Shown here in pieces: positions 28,111 to 38,117 of a DNA stretch of 64,000 nt. Origin of the DNA: Alcaligenaceae bacterium (GTDB taxonomy: Bacteria; Pseudomonadota; Gammaproteobacteria; Burkholderiales; Burkholderiaceae_B); assembly GCA_013416455.1 (NCBI GenBank), contig JACCES010000004.1, forward strand, positions 310,001 through 374,000, written 5' to 3'. Positions within the stretch are counted from its first letter, which is position 1. Each line of letters opens with the position of its first letter. The position numbers and the translations under genes are program-made. A model generated the notes under the pieces. The model was not told the DNA's origin. It was given only the letters and a program-made list of their open reading frames with translations, and ran no database searches.

Positions 28111-30336
28111 TCAGGTGCCGCGGCGACCCGCTGCGCCGCCGGACGGCTGGTCGAGGTCGAGATCGATCTCGCGCAGTTTCTCGCGCACCATGGCGTCGGA
28201 AATGGGACTGTCGCTCTCGAAATCGTCCTGCCCGGCGGCACTGGCCCGCCGCAGCAGCCATACGGCGATCAGCAGAATCAGCGCCAGCCCGCCGCCGATG
28301 ATGGCGACGAGATTCTCGCGCCACCAAGGCGCCTGGCGCACCATCGGCCCCGGCAAAGGCTGGCTGGCGCCGGGCCGTGCCGCGGCGCCGGGAACAGGCT
28401 GGACAGTGCCGGCCGGCGCGACGCCCGTCTGTACCGGCGCGGACGCCGCAGGGGCCCCGGTGGCAGGCACACCCGTGTCCGCCCGGCCGGCCGTCCCGCC
28501 CGCCGCGCCGTTCGTGCCCGCCGCGGTGCCGCCCGGCGTTCCGGGTGCGCCCGGATCGGCCGGACCGGTATCCGCGGGACGGGTATCCGCGGGGCCGGAC
28601 CTGGCATCGCCGGGTGCGCCGGCCTCCGCCTGCGTCCCATCGCCATCGACCGCCACTTCCTCTTTTTCGTCGGCCGATTCGATCAGGCCGATGGCTTCCT
28701 TGATGGCTTCGCTGACACTGCGGGCGCCTTCGAGCGCGGCCTCGGCCGCCACGTGCCCCTGCTTCTGCAAAGCTTCATTCAAATGCCGGACATTGTCTTC
28801 GAGTTCGATGATGCGCTTGCGGGATTCATCCATGCCCTTGTTCATGGCTGTTTCGTCGTCGGGATCGCCGGCCGCGCCGGCCCCCGGAGAGGCGCCGCCC
28901 GGGGCCGCCGCAGCGCCCGGTTCGACGCCGTTGCCCGTGGACGCCTCGGAGGAAGAAGCGCTACTTGCGGACGGACCGGATGAAGGCCCAGCCGCCGAAG
29001 ACGCGGCGGCAAGAGATGCGCCGGCCGAATGGGAATCCGCCCCGGGACCACCCGCCGCCGGGCCATCGGCTGAAGACGCGCCCGGAACGGCAGACATAGC
29101 CAGCGAAGACCCCGCCCCCGCCGGTGCGGACGGATCGGAGGACGCAATGCCGCCGTGTTCCTGCCCCGAAGATCCGGAGTTTCCGGCTGGGGAGGTGGCG
29201 GAGGCCCCCGCCCCGCCAGGCGCACCCGTGGCGCCGGAGGGCACACCCGTGAAGGCGGTGCCGCCGGACGAGCTGTCAGCGGCCCCGCTGCCCGACGCCC
29301 CGCCATGAACGGCGGAGCCGTTCGCGGCGGCCGCGGCCTGCCCATCCTGGCCATTCAGGCGGGCGGCCGAGGTCCCTGATTTCCCGATCGCCGCCCCGTT
29401 GGCCCCGGGGCCGCCGGACAGCCGCAGGCGGTCGCCGCTCTGGACGGCGGGCGGCGATGCGTCTTGCGCCGCGACGGCGGTTTGGGAGACGCTTCCCTGT
29501 GCGGCGGCATCCGCCGCGGACAGCGCCGCGACATCGGCCGTGCCGCTGCGTTGGCGATAACGGGCAAAGGCCTGGGCATGCTGCTGGAATATGCGGCGCG
29601 CTTCGCGATCGGACAGTGCCGTCAAGGCATCCATGCCGGGCATCACGAGCGTTGCCCCGGCCTTCACGAGGTTGACGTTGTCTTCGATGAAGGCCTGCGG
29701 GTTGGCGCGCTGCAGGGCGATCATCATCTGGTAGACCGTAACGCCCTGAACCTCATTGCGCTGCGCAATGGCGAACATGTTGTCGCCCCGCCGCACGGGT
29801 ATCTGCCTGCCGGCCAGGTCATGGCCATCGGGCGAGCCGCGGCCGTCGATGGCACGCGCATTGCGGGAGCCTTCGGCGGCGGGCCGCTGTATGGCAATCT
29901 GATCGCCATGCGCCAGCAGGCTGACCTGATAGCGCTGCTGACCCGATGTACTGCCGACATCGAGCAGGATATCGACGATGGGCTGGTCGAAGGCCTGTTC
30001 GGAACGCAGCTGTATGACCTTGACGTCGGCACGATAGCCGTCGAGCAGCATCAGCCGCATGGAATCGAGCGCCACGGGCGGGGTCATCCCCGCTTCCCGC
30101 CACGCGCCGGCCGGCGCGGGCACCGCCCGCAGACTGCCGATTTCCTGCTGCGTGAGCTGCGTAACGGGGATTTCGACATGCAGCGGCTGGCCCAGCGCGG
30201 ACACGACGCGCGAATGCCCCAATGTCGCGGCTTGGGCGGCTGAAATGGCTGCTGATGCCGCAATCAGGGCTCCGATCAGATACTTAGCTTTGGAGGCCAG
30301 GACGGCCGGACCGGAACCACAATGCGACATCAGCAT
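28111..30336 (-). CDS. fimV: FimV/HubP family polar protein
   Basis: A 741-residue single-pass inner-membrane protein. After an N-terminal hydrophobic segment (YLIGALIAASAAISAAQAAT) comes the FimV domain (LGHSRVVSALGQPLHVEIPV), then a LysM-like domain (RRGDNMFAIAQRN, about residue 185). A very long Ala/Gly/Ser/Pro linker (about residues 280-500) follows, then a coiled coil (RKRIIELEDNVRHLNEAL) and a transmembrane helix (LVAIIGGGLALILLIAVWLL). The C-terminus ends in an acidic segment (REIDLDLDQ) and lacks the longer TPR region of Pseudomonas FimV. FimV organises the cell pole and type IV pili. The start at 30336 follows GGTGAG and lies 2 nt after the asd stop. Confidence 0.85.
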   Translation of the reverse strand: MLMSHCGSGPAVLASKAKYLIGALIAASAAISAAQAATLGHSRVVSALGQPLHVEIPVTQLTQQEIGSLRAVPAPAGAWREAGMTPPVALDSMRLMLLDGYRADVKVIQLRSEQAFDQPIVDILLDVGSTSGQQRYQVSLLAHGDQIAIQRPAAEGSRNARAIDGRGSPDGHDLAGRQIPVRRGDNMFAIAQRNEVQGVTVYQMMIALQRANPQAFIEDNVNLVKAGATLVMPGMDALTALSDREARRIFQQHAQAFARYRQRSGTADVAALSAADAAAQGSVSQTAVAAQDASPPAVQSGDRLRLSGGPGANGAAIGKSGTSAARLNGQDGQAAAAANGSAVHGGASGSGAADSSSGGTAFTGVPSGATGAPGGAGASATSPAGNSGSSGQEHGGIASSDPSAPAGAGSSLAMSAVPGASSADGPAAGGPGADSHSAGASLAAASSAAGPSSGPSASSASSSEASTGNGVEPGAAAAPGGASPGAGAAGDPDDETAMNKGMDESRKRIIELEDNVRHLNEALQKQGHVAAEAALEGARSVSEAIKEAIGLIESADEKEEVAVDGDGTQAEAGAPGDARSGPADTRPADTGPADPGAPGTPGGTAAGTNGAAGGTAGRADTGVPATGAPAASAPVQTGVAPAGTVQPVPGAAARPGASQPLPGPMVRQAPWWRENLVAIIGGGLALILLIAVWLLRRASAAGQDDFESDSPISDAMVREKLREIDLDLDQPSGGAAGRRGT

Positions 30337-30338
30337 GA

Positions 30339-31469
30339 TCAAAGCTCACCAAGGGCTATACGCAACATACGGCGCAACGGTTCCGCCGCCCCCCAGAGAA
30401 GCTGGTCGCCGACCGTGAACGCGCTGAGATATTCGGACCCCATGGACAGCTTGCGTAACCGCCCCACGGGAATATTGAGCGTACCGGTGACTGCAACAGG
30501 CGTCAAATCCCGCATGGTGGCTTCACGTTCGTTGGGCACGACTTTTGCCCACTGCGAACCCTCTCGGAGGATGTCCGAGATTTCGTCGAGCGGCACATCG
30601 CGCTTCAGCTTGATGGTAAGCGCCTGGCTGTGGCAGCGCATGGCGCCGATGCGCACGCACAGGCCGTCGACGGGAATCGGTTTGCTGCCAAAGGCTTCGC
30701 CGCGCCCGAGGATCTTGTTGGTCTCGGCTTCGGCCTTCCATTCCTCGCGCGAAACGCCGTTGCCCAGGTCTTTGTCGATCCAGGGAATCAGGTTGCCGCC
30801 CAGGGGAACGCCGAAATGGTCGGTCGGCAGAGAGGCATCCTTTTGTGTTGTAAGAACACCACGATCGATTTCGAGAATGGCCGAAGCCGGGTCATCGAGC
30901 AGACCCTTGACCGATGCGTTGAGCAGGCCGAACTGGGTAAGCAGTTCGCGCATGTGCTGTGCCCCGCCGCCCGAAGCGGCCTGGTAGGTCATGCTGGTCA
31001 TCCATTCGATCAGATCCTGGCGGAACAGCCCGGACAGCCCCATCAGCATGCAGCTGACCGTGCAGTTGCCGCCGACGAAATCCTTGACACCGCGCGCCAG
31101 CGCGGCATCGATCACGCCGCGATTGACGGGATCGAGCACGATGACGGAGTGATCGGCCATGCGCAGCGTGCTGGCCGCGTCGATCCAGATGCCGTCCCAG
31201 CCCGCCTCGCGCAATTTGGGATAGACGGCCGAGGTGTAGTCGCCGCCCTGCGCCGTCACGATGATGGGCAGCTTCTTCAACGCCCCGATGTCGTAGGCAT
31301 CCTGCAAGGGGCCGGCGCCATCGGCCCACCTGGGCGCCGGACCACCGGCATTGCTGGTGGAAAAGAACACCGGCTGGAACAGGGAAAAATCGTTTTCGTC
31401 GAGCATGCGCTGCATGAGGACGGAACCGACCATGCCACGCCAGCCGACCAGACCCACTACTTGGCTCAT
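30339..31469 (-). CDS. asd: Aspartate-semialdehyde dehydrogenase
   Basis: A 376-residue enzyme that reduces aspartyl phosphate to the semialdehyde, the branch point for lysine, diaminopimelate, methionine and threonine. The NADP-binding motif [18 protein letters not shown] is at the start, and the nucleophilic cysteine 136 is in [11 protein letters not shown]. Length is normal for the Gram-negative form. It sits between leuB and fimV on one strand. Confidence 0.96.
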   Translation of the reverse strand: MSQVVGLVGWRGMVGSVLMQRMLDENDFSLFQPVFFSTSNAGGPAPRWADGAGPLQDAYDIGALKKLPIIVTAQGGDYTSAVYPKLREAGWDGIWIDAASTLRMADHSVIVLDPVNRGVIDAALARGVKDFVGGNCTVSCMLMGLSGLFRQDLIEWMTSMTYQAASGGGAQHMRELLTQFGLLNASVKGLLDDPASAILEIDRGVLTTQKDASLPTDHFGVPLGGNLIPWIDKDLGNGVSREEWKAEAETNKILGRGEAFGSKPIPVDGLCVRIGAMRCHSQALTIKLKRDVPLDEISDILREGSQWAKVVPNEREATMRDLTPVAVTGTLNIPVGRLRKLSMGSEYLSAFTVGDQLLWGAAEPLRRMLRIALGEL

Positions 31470-31517
31470 GATGCTGTCGCCTGAAAGAAATGAAAATGCA
31501 AAGGTTAAACAAGCATT

Positions 31518-32594
31518 TTATGACAACGCGCGCAATACGGCGTCGCCCATTTCAGCCGTGCCCACCCTCCGGGTGCCTTCTTCGTGGATATCCGCCGTGC
31601 GCAGGCCCTGTTCCAGCACGTTCTGGACGGCGGCCTCGATGCGTTGCGCCTGCTCGGGCAGGTTCAGTGAATAGCGCAGCAGCATGGCGGCGGACAAGAT
31701 CGTTGCCAGCGGGTTGGCCACGTCCTTGCCCGCGATGTCCGGCGCTGAACCATGGCTGGGCTCGTACAGGCCCTGGTTCGATGCATTGAGCGAAGCCGAG
31801 GGCAGCATGCCGATGGACCCGGTGAGCATGGCCGCTTCGTCGGACAGGATGTCGCCGAAGAGATTGCCGGTCACGATCACATCGAATGCCTTGGGCGCGC
31901 GCACCAGCTGCATGGCGGCGTTATCGACGTACATATGCGAGAGTTCGATGTCCGGGTATTCGCGCGCCACGTCGATGACGATATCGCGCCAGAACTGCGA
32001 GGTTTCCAGCACATTGGCCTTGTCGACGCTGCACAGCCGGCCTTGGCGCTTGGCGGCCGCCTGGAAGGCGACATGCGCAATGCGGCGGATCTCGGATTCG
32101 GCATAATGCATGGTGTCGAAGCCCTGGCGCTCGCCCTTGAACGGGCCCTCGGCCACCACGCGTTCGCCGCGCGGCTGGCCGAAATAGATGTCGCCCGTCA
32201 GTTCGCGCACGATCAGGATATCCAGCCCGGCGACGATCTCGGGCTTCAGAGACGAAGCATTCGCCAGCTGCGGGTACAGGATGGCCGGCCGCAGATTGGC
32301 GAACAGGCCCAGCGCCTTGCGCAGACCCAGGATGGCCTGTTCGGGGCGCAGTTCGCGCGCCAGCTGGTCATACTTCCAGTCGCCCACCGCCCCGAACAGA
32401 ATCGCATCGGATTCCTGGGCAAGCTTCAGGGTTTCCGGCGGCAGCGGATGCCCGTGCAGATCGTAGGCGGCGCCACCGACCGGGGCCGTGTTCATTTCCA
32501 GATCGAGTCCGAGAGCACCGAGTACGCGCAATGCCTGCTCGATGATCTCGGGCCCGATTCCGTCGCCGGAAAGTATGGCAATTTTCTTCGTCAT
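31518..32594 (-). CDS. leuB: 3-isopropylmalate dehydrogenase
   Basis: A 358-residue NAD-dependent decarboxylating dehydrogenase of leucine synthesis. Motifs include [13 protein letters not shown] at the start, [13 protein letters not shown], the metal-binding [13 protein letters not shown] and [13 protein letters not shown], and [14 protein letters not shown] near residue 280. It follows leuD after an unusual 207-nt gap that contains a large hairpin. Confidence 0.97.
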   Translation of the reverse strand: MTKKIAILSGDGIGPEIIEQALRVLGALGLDLEMNTAPVGGAAYDLHGHPLPPETLKLAQESDAILFGAVGDWKYDQLARELRPEQAILGLRKALGLFANLRPAILYPQLANASSLKPEIVAGLDILIVRELTGDIYFGQPRGERVVAEGPFKGERQGFDTMHYAESEIRRIAHVAFQAAAKRQGRLCSVDKANVLETSQFWRDIVIDVAREYPDIELSHMYVDNAAMQLVRAPKAFDVIVTGNLFGDILSDEAAMLTGSIGMLPSASLNASNQGLYEPSHGSAPDIAGKDVANPLATILSAAMLLRYSLNLPEQAQRIEAAVQNVLEQGLRTADIHEEGTRRVGTAEMGDAVLRALS

Positions 32595-32718
32595 GGAAGT
32601 TCCTGTAATGATGGTTTTGTGCGAAGCAGGCTGTCCGGGGCGCAGCCCTCTTCGGCGATTTTTTTGGATAGCGCATCCTGCCGGGCGAGAGGCCCGCCGT
32701 CAAGCGCCGGGCCGGAGC

Positions 32719-32750
32719 GAAGAACTCCGGCCAGCCGGCCGGAGTTCTTC
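32719..32750. repeat. Perfect 14-bp inverted repeat between leuD and leuB
   Basis: GAAGAACTCCGGCC (32719-32732), loop AGCC and GGCCGGAGTTCTTC (32737-32750) form a perfect stem in the 207-nt leuD-leuB gap. No T run follows on either strand, so it is not a standard intrinsic terminator. It could be an RNA-processing or stability hairpin, or a protein site. Confidence 0.8.
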
Positions 32751-32801
32751 ATGCCGCGGCGTGCGGGCCGCGCGGTAAGCCGGGCCCGCGCCCGCGCCCG
32801 G

Positions 32802-33452
32802 TCAGACTTGCGGTTCCACCGCCAGCCAGGGGTGGCTGGCCAGCCGCTGTGATTCGAATTCCTTGATTTTGTCGGCCTTTTCCAGGGTCAGCCCGATATC
32901 GTCCAGCCCGTTCAGCAGGCAGTGCTTGCGGAACGGGTCGACATTGAAGGGCAGCTCATTGCCATCCGGCTTGACGACCACCTGCCTTTCCAGATCGACT
33001 TCCAGCTGATAGCCGGGGTTGGCTTCGACTTCTTCGAACAGGCGCGAAACCTCGGCCTCGGGAAGGATGATCGGCAGCAGGCCGTTCTTGAAGCTGTTGT
33101 TGAAGAAAATGTCGGCGTAGGACGGCGCGATGATGGCGCGGAAGCCGTACTGGCTCAGCGCCCAGGGCGCATGCTCGCGGCTGGAACCGCAGCCGAAGTT
33201 CTCGCGCGCGAGCAGGATGGACGCCCCCTGGTAGCGCGGCTGGTTCAGCACGAAATCGGGGTTCAGCGGCCGCTTGCTGTTGTCCATGCCCGGCTCGCCG
33301 TGATCGAGATAGCGCAGCTCATCGAACAGGTTGGGGCCGAAGCCCGTGCGCTTGATCGACTTCAGGAACTGCTTGGGAATGATCAGGTCGGTGTCGACGT
33401 TGGCGCGATCCAGGGGAGCGGCCAGGCCCTTGTGTATGGTGAATGCTTGCAT
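32802..33452 (-). CDS. leuD: 3-isopropylmalate dehydratase small subunit
   Basis: A 216-residue swivelling subunit of isopropylmalate isomerase. It carries [19 protein letters not shown] and [18 protein letters not shown], the conserved substrate-binding segments. It pairs with LeuC, which starts just upstream (9-nt gap), to convert 2- to 3-isopropylmalate. Confidence 0.96.
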   Translation of the reverse strand: MQAFTIHKGLAAPLDRANVDTDLIIPKQFLKSIKRTGFGPNLFDELRYLDHGEPGMDNSKRPLNPDFVLNQPRYQGASILLARENFGCGSSREHAPWALSQYGFRAIIAPSYADIFFNNSFKNGLLPIILPEAEVSRLFEEVEANPGYQLEVDLERQVVVKPDGNELPFNVDPFRKHCLLNGLDDIGLTLEKADKIKEFESQRLASHPWLAVEPQV

Positions 33453-33461
33453 GGGGTCTTC

Positions 33462-34865
33462 CTATCCGAAATGGCGTACATCGACGAAGTGGCCGGCAAC
33501 CGCCGCAGCGGCGGCCATGGCCGGGCTGACCAGATGGGTGCGCCCGCCCTGCCCCTGCCTGCCCTCGAAATTGCGGTTCGAGGTGGAGGCACAGCGTTCG
33601 CCCGGTTCCAGCCGGTCGGCATTCATGGCCAGGCACATCGAGCATCCCGGTTCGCGCCATTCGAAGCCGGCGTCCAGGAAGATCTTGTCCAGCCCTTCCT
33701 GCTCGGCCTGCTGTTTGACCAGACCCGAACCCGGAACCACCATGGCCTGCTTCACCGTCGAGGCGACCCGGCGCCCGCGCACGACGTCAGCGGCGGAACG
33801 CAGATCCTCGATACGGGAATTCGTACAGGAACCGATGAATACCTTATCGATGGAAATCTCGGAAATCGGAGTGTCCGGTTCCAACCCCATGTACTTCAGC
33901 GCGCGCAGCATGCCGCCGCGGCGCACTTCGTCGCTTTCGTTGGCGGGGTTGGGCACGCGGTCGTTGACGGACAGCACCATTTCCGGCGAAGTGCCCCAGC
34001 TCACCTGTGGTTCCACGTCGGCCGCATCGATCTCGACCACCCGGTCGAAATGGGCGCCTTCGTCGGAATGCAGGGTCTTCCAGTATTCCACCGCCTGATC
34101 CCAGGCCGCCCCGGTGGGCGCATAGGGGCGCCCGCGGAAATACTCGATGGTCTTGTCGTCAACGGCCACCATGCCTGAACGGGCGCCGGCTTCGATCGAC
34201 ATATTGCATACGGTCATGCGGCCTTCGACAGACAGCGAACGGATGGCGCCGCCCCCGAATTCGATGGCGCAGCCCGTGCCGCCGGCCGTGCCGATGCGGC
34301 CGATGATGTGCAGGACGAGGTCTTTGGCGGTGCAGCCTTGCGGCAGTTCGCCTTCCACCTTGATGAGCAGGTTCTTGGCCTTCTTCATGAGCAGCGTCTG
34401 GGTGGCCAGGACGTGCTCGACCTCGGAGGTACCGATGCCGAAGGCCAGCGCGCCGACCGCGCCGTGCGTGCTGGTATGGGAATCGCCGCAGACCACGGTC
34501 ATGCCGGGCAGCGTGGCGCCTTGCTCGGGGCCGATGACGTGCACGATGCCCTGGCGCAGGTCATTCATGCGGAATTCGGTGATGCCGTATTTCTCACAGT
34601 TCTCATCGAGCGTGTCGACCTGCAGTTTCGAGACCGGATCGCTGATGCCCGCCGCGCGGCCCTCGGTCGGGACGTTGTGGTCCGCAACCGCCAGGTTGGC
34701 GCTGACGCGCCACGGCAGGCGGCCGGCCATGGCCAGCCCTTCGAAAGCTTGCGGGCTCGTGACTTCGTGCACGAGATGCCGGTCGATATACAGCAGACAG
34801 GTGCCGTCGGGTTCCTGGTGCACCACATGGGCGGACCAGAGTTTGTCGTACAGGGTTTGTGGCAT
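33462..34865 (-). CDS. leuC: 3-isopropylmalate dehydratase large subunit
   Basis: The 467-residue aconitase-family subunit holds a 4Fe-4S cluster through three cysteines: one in [13 protein letters not shown] (about residue 347) and a pair in [10 protein letters not shown] (about 407 and 410). It starts [18 protein letters not shown] and contains [15 protein letters not shown]. It begins the leuC-leuD-leuB unit. The ATG at 34865 is preceded by AGGAA about 11 nt upstream; the in-frame extension to 34913 is not like the family. Confidence 0.97.
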   Translation of the reverse strand: MPQTLYDKLWSAHVVHQEPDGTCLLYIDRHLVHEVTSPQAFEGLAMAGRLPWRVSANLAVADHNVPTEGRAAGISDPVSKLQVDTLDENCEKYGITEFRMNDLRQGIVHVIGPEQGATLPGMTVVCGDSHTSTHGAVGALAFGIGTSEVEHVLATQTLLMKKAKNLLIKVEGELPQGCTAKDLVLHIIGRIGTAGGTGCAIEFGGGAIRSLSVEGRMTVCNMSIEAGARSGMVAVDDKTIEYFRGRPYAPTGAAWDQAVEYWKTLHSDEGAHFDRVVEIDAADVEPQVSWGTSPEMVLSVNDRVPNPANESDEVRRGGMLRALKYMGLEPDTPISEISIDKVFIGSCTNSRIEDLRSAADVVRGRRVASTVKQAMVVPGSGLVKQQAEQEGLDKIFLDAGFEWREPGCSMCLAMNADRLEPGERCASTSNRNFEGRQGQGGRTHLVSPAMAAAAAVAGHFVDVRHFG

Positions 34866-34911
34866 ATCGTTCTCGTTCCTGGAATCTGGGCTGACGGGAA
34901 CACCCGGGTGC

Positions 34912-34938
34912 AATTCACCGCCTTCCGGGTGGTGAATT
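34912..34938. repeat. Inverted repeat in the leuC leader
   Basis: AATTCACC (34912-34919) and GGTGAATT (34931-34938) form an 8-bp stem with an 11-nt loop, next to the palindrome CACCCGGGTG (34901-34910), all within the leuC 5' leader. No T run follows, so a terminator role is doubtful. Confidence 0.5.
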
Positions 34939-34969
34939 CCATTATGCCACTGCAGCTACCCAGCACAAG

Positions 34970-34987
34970 ACCAGCATATATACTGGT
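34970..34987. promoter_or_regulatory. Near-palindromic operator candidate upstream of leuC
   Basis: ACCAGCATATATACTGGT is an 18-bp inverted repeat with one mismatched pair and an AT-rich centre, about 110 bp before the leuC ATG and overlapping likely -10 sequences. It resembles a dimeric regulator site, possibly of a LysR-type protein, but no cognate regulator gene is adjacent. Confidence 0.4.
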
Positions 34988-35128
34988 ATGTATAGTGCCA
35001 GGATAATGGTTTAACTGTGCATTCCCTGAAGGTCATTCCGGCCTTGTCCAGAATGACGGACGGCCTGTCCGTTTCCGTCGCGATCACCGGGTTGGCGATC
35101 TGAACGCGACAGGCCGGTGGTCTCACGA

Positions 35129-36094
35129 CTACAGCTGGATGCCTTCCAGCACATCCTTCCACACGTCGTTCTGTTCTTCCAGGGCTTTGCTGAAATCGTC
35201 CAGACCGATGGATTCCGGAACAGACCCCATGGCGCGGAACGTTTCCCCGACTTCCGGATCCTTCACTGCGACCGCCATTGCATCATTCAGCCTGGCAGCC
35301 ACTTCGGCCGGCGTCCCTTTGGGCAGGAACAGACCGAACCACGATTCCATGTGGAACTGCGGGAAGCCCATTTCCGAAATAGGCGTCGCCTCGGGCAGCG
35401 CTTCCTGGGCGGAGTCCGACGTCACACCCAGCACACGCACTTGCTTGCTGTCGATGAAGGGCTTGGCCGCCGCAACGGTTTCAAAAATCATGTCGATATG
35501 GCCGCCCAGCAGGTCGGTAATGGCCGCGGCGCCGCCTTTGTAAGGGACTTCCGTCAGTTTGATGTCGGCGATCCGCTCCAGGAGCTTGCCGGACAGGAAT
35601 TGCGACGTGCCCGTCCCGGCCGTGCCGTAGGTCAATTTGCCCGGTGTGGCCTTCGAAGTTTCGATGATGTCCCCGAGCGATTTCAGTTCATTGTCCGAAC
35701 GGACGATAAGAGCGTTGCCGTATTTCGAGAACAGAGTGACGGGGACGAAATCCTTCGCGGCGTCGTACGGCAGCGATTTGTAGATCAGCGGGTTCACCAC
35801 GTTGATCGTAGTGTTGCCCAGCAGAACGGTATAGCCATCGGGCTGGGCATCCTTCACGAAGGCGGCTCCCACGATACCCGACACGCCCGGCTTGTTCTGC
35901 ACTATGACAGGCACCTTCAACTCTTTGGACAGTTTTTCCGCCATCAAGCGACCGGTACTGTCAGCCGCGCCACCCGCATTGAACGGAACCACCAGTGTGA
36001 TGGGCTTGGACGGATAAGCTTGAGCATGGGCCGCCCCGGCCACAAGCATCATTGCCCCGACGCCAACCAACAGTTTCTTTGCCGCAATATTCAT
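35129..36094 (-). CDS. Tripartite tricarboxylate transporter binding protein (TctC/Bug)
   Basis: A 321-residue periplasmic binding protein with a signal peptide (KKLLVGVGAMMLVAGAAHAQ) and the Bug-family opening AYPSKPITLVVPFNAGGAADSTGR. A VIVQNKPGVSGIVGA segment follows. Such proteins bind carboxylated compounds for TctAB permeases, but no tctA or tctB is present here; Bordetella-type genomes have many orphan Bug genes. It is the last gene of the catabolic cluster, so its ligand may be the substrate degraded by the cluster. Confidence 0.9.
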   Translation of the reverse strand: MNIAAKKLLVGVGAMMLVAGAAHAQAYPSKPITLVVPFNAGGAADSTGRLMAEKLSKELKVPVIVQNKPGVSGIVGAAFVKDAQPDGYTVLLGNTTINVVNPLIYKSLPYDAAKDFVPVTLFSKYGNALIVRSDNELKSLGDIIETSKATPGKLTYGTAGTGTSQFLSGKLLERIADIKLTEVPYKGGAAAITDLLGGHIDMIFETVAAAKPFIDSKQVRVLGVTSDSAQEALPEATPISEMGFPQFHMESWFGLFLPKGTPAEVAARLNDAMAVAVKDPEVGETFRAMGSVPESIGLDDFSKALEEQNDVWKDVLEGIQL

Positions 36095-36126
36095 TTCATG
36101 GTCTCCATGCAAGTAAAAACGATGAT

Positions 36127-36921
36127 TCAGTAAGCTTCGCCGCCCGGCCGTGTCTTCCGTCCGCGGATTTTTTCCAGTTGCAGCAGGCAATTGCTTTTAA
36201 GAATGCCCGCGTCGTTGCCGGGCGTGACGAGCTGAAAACCTTGTTCCAGGCGCTGGCTCGCCATCTCGCCATCGGCGCAGAAGATCCCCGTTGCCAGGCC
36301 TCTGGCTCGTGCCGCCGCCCGTATGGTTTCTATGATTTCGGCAACCCTCCCCTCGGGAAAGGATCCCGGACCCTCGCCGTAGGACAGGCTCAGATCATTC
36401 GGTCCGACATAGACTCCGTCGATGCCTTTTACATCCAGGATTGCATCCAGGTTTTCGACCGCTGCCCGCGATTCGATCATGACGAAAACGAGGATTTCAT
36501 CGTTGGCATGCTGGAAATAATCGGATCCGCCATACAGCAAACCTCGCGCGGGGCCGAAAGACCGCGATCCTTGCGGCGGATACTTGCATGCCGCCACGAC
36601 TTTTCTGGCTATCTCCGCGTCATCGACCTGCGGACAAATGACGCCGTATGCCCCCGCATCGAGCAAATGCATGATTTCCACGGGATCGCTGCCGCTGGGG
36701 CGCACCAACGGAGTGGCCGGTGTAGTGGAAATCGCCTGAAGCATGGGCACGGCTTGGCTGAAATCAATCATGCCGTGCTGCAGATCCACGGTGACCGCGT
36801 CAAACCCGCAGCTGGCCACCAGCTCGGAGCTGTACGATGAGGGGATGGACAACCAGGCGTTGACCGCCTGGGAGGTTTCCAGCAATTTTTTCAAGCCATT
36901 CTTTCTCATTTTTTCATCCAT
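36127..36921 (-). CDS. HpcH/HpaI family aldolase
   Basis: A 264-residue class II aldolase of the HpcH/HpaI family, which cleave 2-keto acids to pyruvate or a similar fragment and an aldehyde. Visible marks are AVTVDLQHGMIDF, LVRPSGSDPVEIMHLLDAGA (arginine contacting pyruvate), the metal-binding glutamate in FVMIESRAAVENL and aspartate in GVYVGPNDLSLSYG. Substrate not determined; relatives include 2-keto-3-deoxy-sugar acid and 4-hydroxy-2-oxo acid aldolases. Its start has a weak ribosome site; an alternative ATG lies 4 codons later. Confidence 0.88.
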   Translation of the reverse strand: MDEKMRKNGLKKLLETSQAVNAWLSIPSSYSSELVASCGFDAVTVDLQHGMIDFSQAVPMLQAISTTPATPLVRPSGSDPVEIMHLLDAGAYGVICPQVDDAEIARKVVAACKYPPQGSRSFGPARGLLYGGSDYFQHANDEILVFVMIESRAAVENLDAILDVKGIDGVYVGPNDLSLSYGEGPGSFPEGRVAEIIETIRAAARARGLATGIFCADGEMASQRLEQGFQLVTPGNDAGILKSNCLLQLEKIRGRKTRPGGEAY

Positions 36922-36997
36922 ATGATTTGAGCCGCCGGAAGCGCCGCGAAGAAAGCGGCATGCACAGCGGCTTGCTCTCGGTGATTGTCGGTCTGCG

Positions 36998-38074
36998 TCA
37001 GCGCGGCGCGGCGGACTCCGCTTTCGTCGCTTTTCGAGTCGTGGCGCGATGCACCACAGTAACCGGCGTAGTGACATGGCCGGCTCCCATCCGGACCCCT
37101 GAAGAGATCCGCTCCAGCAATATCGACACGGTCGCCTGGGTCATCAAATCGGCGTTCTGTTCGATCGTGGTGAGCTGATAACCGCCCCAGGCCGCCTGAG
37201 GCACATTATCGAAACCGACCACCTGGACATCCTCGGGCACGGCCAGGCCCAATTCATTGCGCAACGCATCCAGGACGGCGAATGCCATATGGTCATTGCC
37301 GACGAAAAGCGCATCCGGCTTTTCGTCCCGGCTGAACAGTTCCCGGGTGACCGCCGCCGCGGCTTCGAAGTCGTACTGACCCGTTCCGCGCACGAACAAC
37401 GGGCGGCCATGGCGGGCCAGTTCATCGACAAAGCCGCGCTCCCGCTCCTGGGAAGTGGAGGAATCCTCCAGCCCCGCGATGAATCCGATCCGTTCGGCGC
37501 CGCTCTGCAGCAACAACCTCGCCGCCAGGCGCCCCCCTTCCACGTTGTCGGAAACGACGGTGCTGACATCCTTCACCGCCGATACTCGGTTGAACAGCAC
37601 GACCGGTATGCTCGCGGCATGGCAATGAGCCGCCAGCGAGGACGACAGCATCGCGCTGGCGAGCACGATGCCATCGACCTGGTATTGAAGGATGTCCAGC
37701 AGCAGGCTGTCGATGTCATCGTCCGTGGCGGCGGCATCATTGCTGATGAACAGAAGGAGGTGATATCCATGCGCCTGCAATGACTGCGACAGCTTTTCAA
37801 TGATGGTGGGATAAAACTGATTCTGAAGATAGGAAACCACCACGGCGATGATTCTGGATTTCCGCGTGGACAGCGTCCGGGCAATGGCGTTGGGCCGATA
37901 GCCAAGTTTCCGGGCGGCTTCCAGCACGCGCGCGCGAGTCTTTTCCGCCACGCTCGCGCCCGGCGTGAAAGTGCGGCTCACGGCTGAAGTGCTCACACCG
38001 GCCAGCCTGGCGACCTCGACCAGCGTCACGGCCGTGGAGGGCGGACCGCCGCGGGGTTTCTGCGTCTCCATCAT
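36998..38074 (-). CDS. LacI family transcriptional regulator
   Basis: A 358-residue repressor. The N-terminal helix-turn-helix (TLVEVARLAGVSTSAVSRTF, about residues 17-36) and hinge helix (NAIARTLSTRKS) are typical, followed by a periplasmic-binding-protein-like effector domain (IIAVVVSYLQNQFYPTIIE, FVGNDHMAFAVLDALRNEL). It lies inside the catabolic cluster and most likely controls it through the two palindromes upstream of the first gene. Starts at 38083 (GTG), 38074 or 38071 are possible. Confidence 0.9.
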   Translation of the reverse strand: MMETQKPRGGPPSTAVTLVEVARLAGVSTSAVSRTFTPGASVAEKTRARVLEAARKLGYRPNAIARTLSTRKSRIIAVVVSYLQNQFYPTIIEKLSQSLQAHGYHLLLFISNDAAATDDDIDSLLLDILQYQVDGIVLASAMLSSSLAAHCHAASIPVVLFNRVSAVKDVSTVVSDNVEGGRLAARLLLQSGAERIGFIAGLEDSSTSQERERGFVDELARHGRPLFVRGTGQYDFEAAAAVTRELFSRDEKPDALFVGNDHMAFAVLDALRNELGLAVPEDVQVVGFDNVPQAAWGGYQLTTIEQNADLMTQATVSILLERISSGVRMGAGHVTTPVTVVHRATTRKATKAESAAPR

Positions 38075-38117
38075 CTGTTCCACTGGGAAAACGCGCTCGT
38101 CTCAGTATGGAACCCCT

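Noticed and set aside
34948-34983. Leader peptide [11 protein letters not shown] upstream of leuC as a leucine attenuator
   Set aside because: Only two leucines (and three valines), no ribosome site, overlap with likely -10 sequences, and no terminator hairpin with a T run downstream.
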